5,035 nucleotides of DNA from Bacillota bacterium (GTDB lineage: Bacteria; Bacillota; Clostridia; DSM-8532). The translations under genes and the position numbers were made by a program. Position 1 is the first letter of the stretch. The number at the start of each line of letters is the position of its first letter. The stretch lies in assembly GCA_023446675.1 (NCBI GenBank), contig JAEXPO010000612.1:1-5035 (forward strand), read 5' to 3'. Positions 5,025 through 5,035 of the stretch are shown here, in pieces. Under the pieces are notes generated by a model, which had not been told where the DNA came from, made no database searches, and worked only from the letters and a program-made list of their open reading frames with translations.

Positions 5025-5035
5025 TGCCTCTGCGT

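Overview
The window looks like a chromosomal segment of a low-to-moderate GC Bacillota (Clostridia-like) bacterium. This rests on strong AGGAGG-type ribosome binding sites, a TTG start, a short XRE regulator ending in PYPKA, and overall gene style. The genus cannot be named from the sequence. Base composition is mosaic. Sampled 60-base lines give about 58% GC inside the large minus-strand gene, about 28% in the intergenic stretch beside it and about 42% in the ATPase gene.

Layout. (1) 1-308, plus: the last 101 codons of a MocR/PdxR-type regulator (aminotransferase-like fold), cut by the window edge. (2) 318-2255, minus, convergent with it: an unusual three-part protein. It has an N-terminal MerR helix-turn-helix with coiled coil, a middle segment that closely resembles the first cytoplasmic subdomain of the flagellar/type III export protein FlhA, and a complete UDP-N-acetylmannosamine dehydrogenase (WecC-like) with its catalytic residues. 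It is preceded by consensus TTGACA and TATAAT boxes 19 bases apart, the spacing typical of MerR-controlled promoters, so autoregulation is likely. (3) 2281-2646: AT-rich spacer with the beginning of a DUF1905-like gene, which stops inside the -35 box of the fusion gene, plus one further short open frame. (4) 2647-3501, minus: a RecF/ABC-type predicted ATPase. (5) 3501-3707, minus: a coding-like frame with no obvious start codon, whose stop overlaps the ATPase start (TAATG). (6) 3670-3888, minus: a complete 72-residue XRE repressor. (7) 3889-4091: divergent control region with a perfect 19-base inverted repeat made of two self-symmetric operators, and promoters pointing both ways. (8) 4092-5024, plus: a ten-helix EamA/DMT exporter with a TTG start.

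How they may work together. The XRE protein probably represses its own operon (XRE, open frame, ATPase) and may also influence the divergent exporter. The fusion protein could couple transcription to the dehydrogenase's nucleotide-sugar or NAD state. No UDP-GlcNAc 2-epimerase, glycosyltransferase or flagellar gene is visible here, so its pathway partners must lie elsewhere. The fusion, and especially its FlhA-like module, is the most unusual content of the window.
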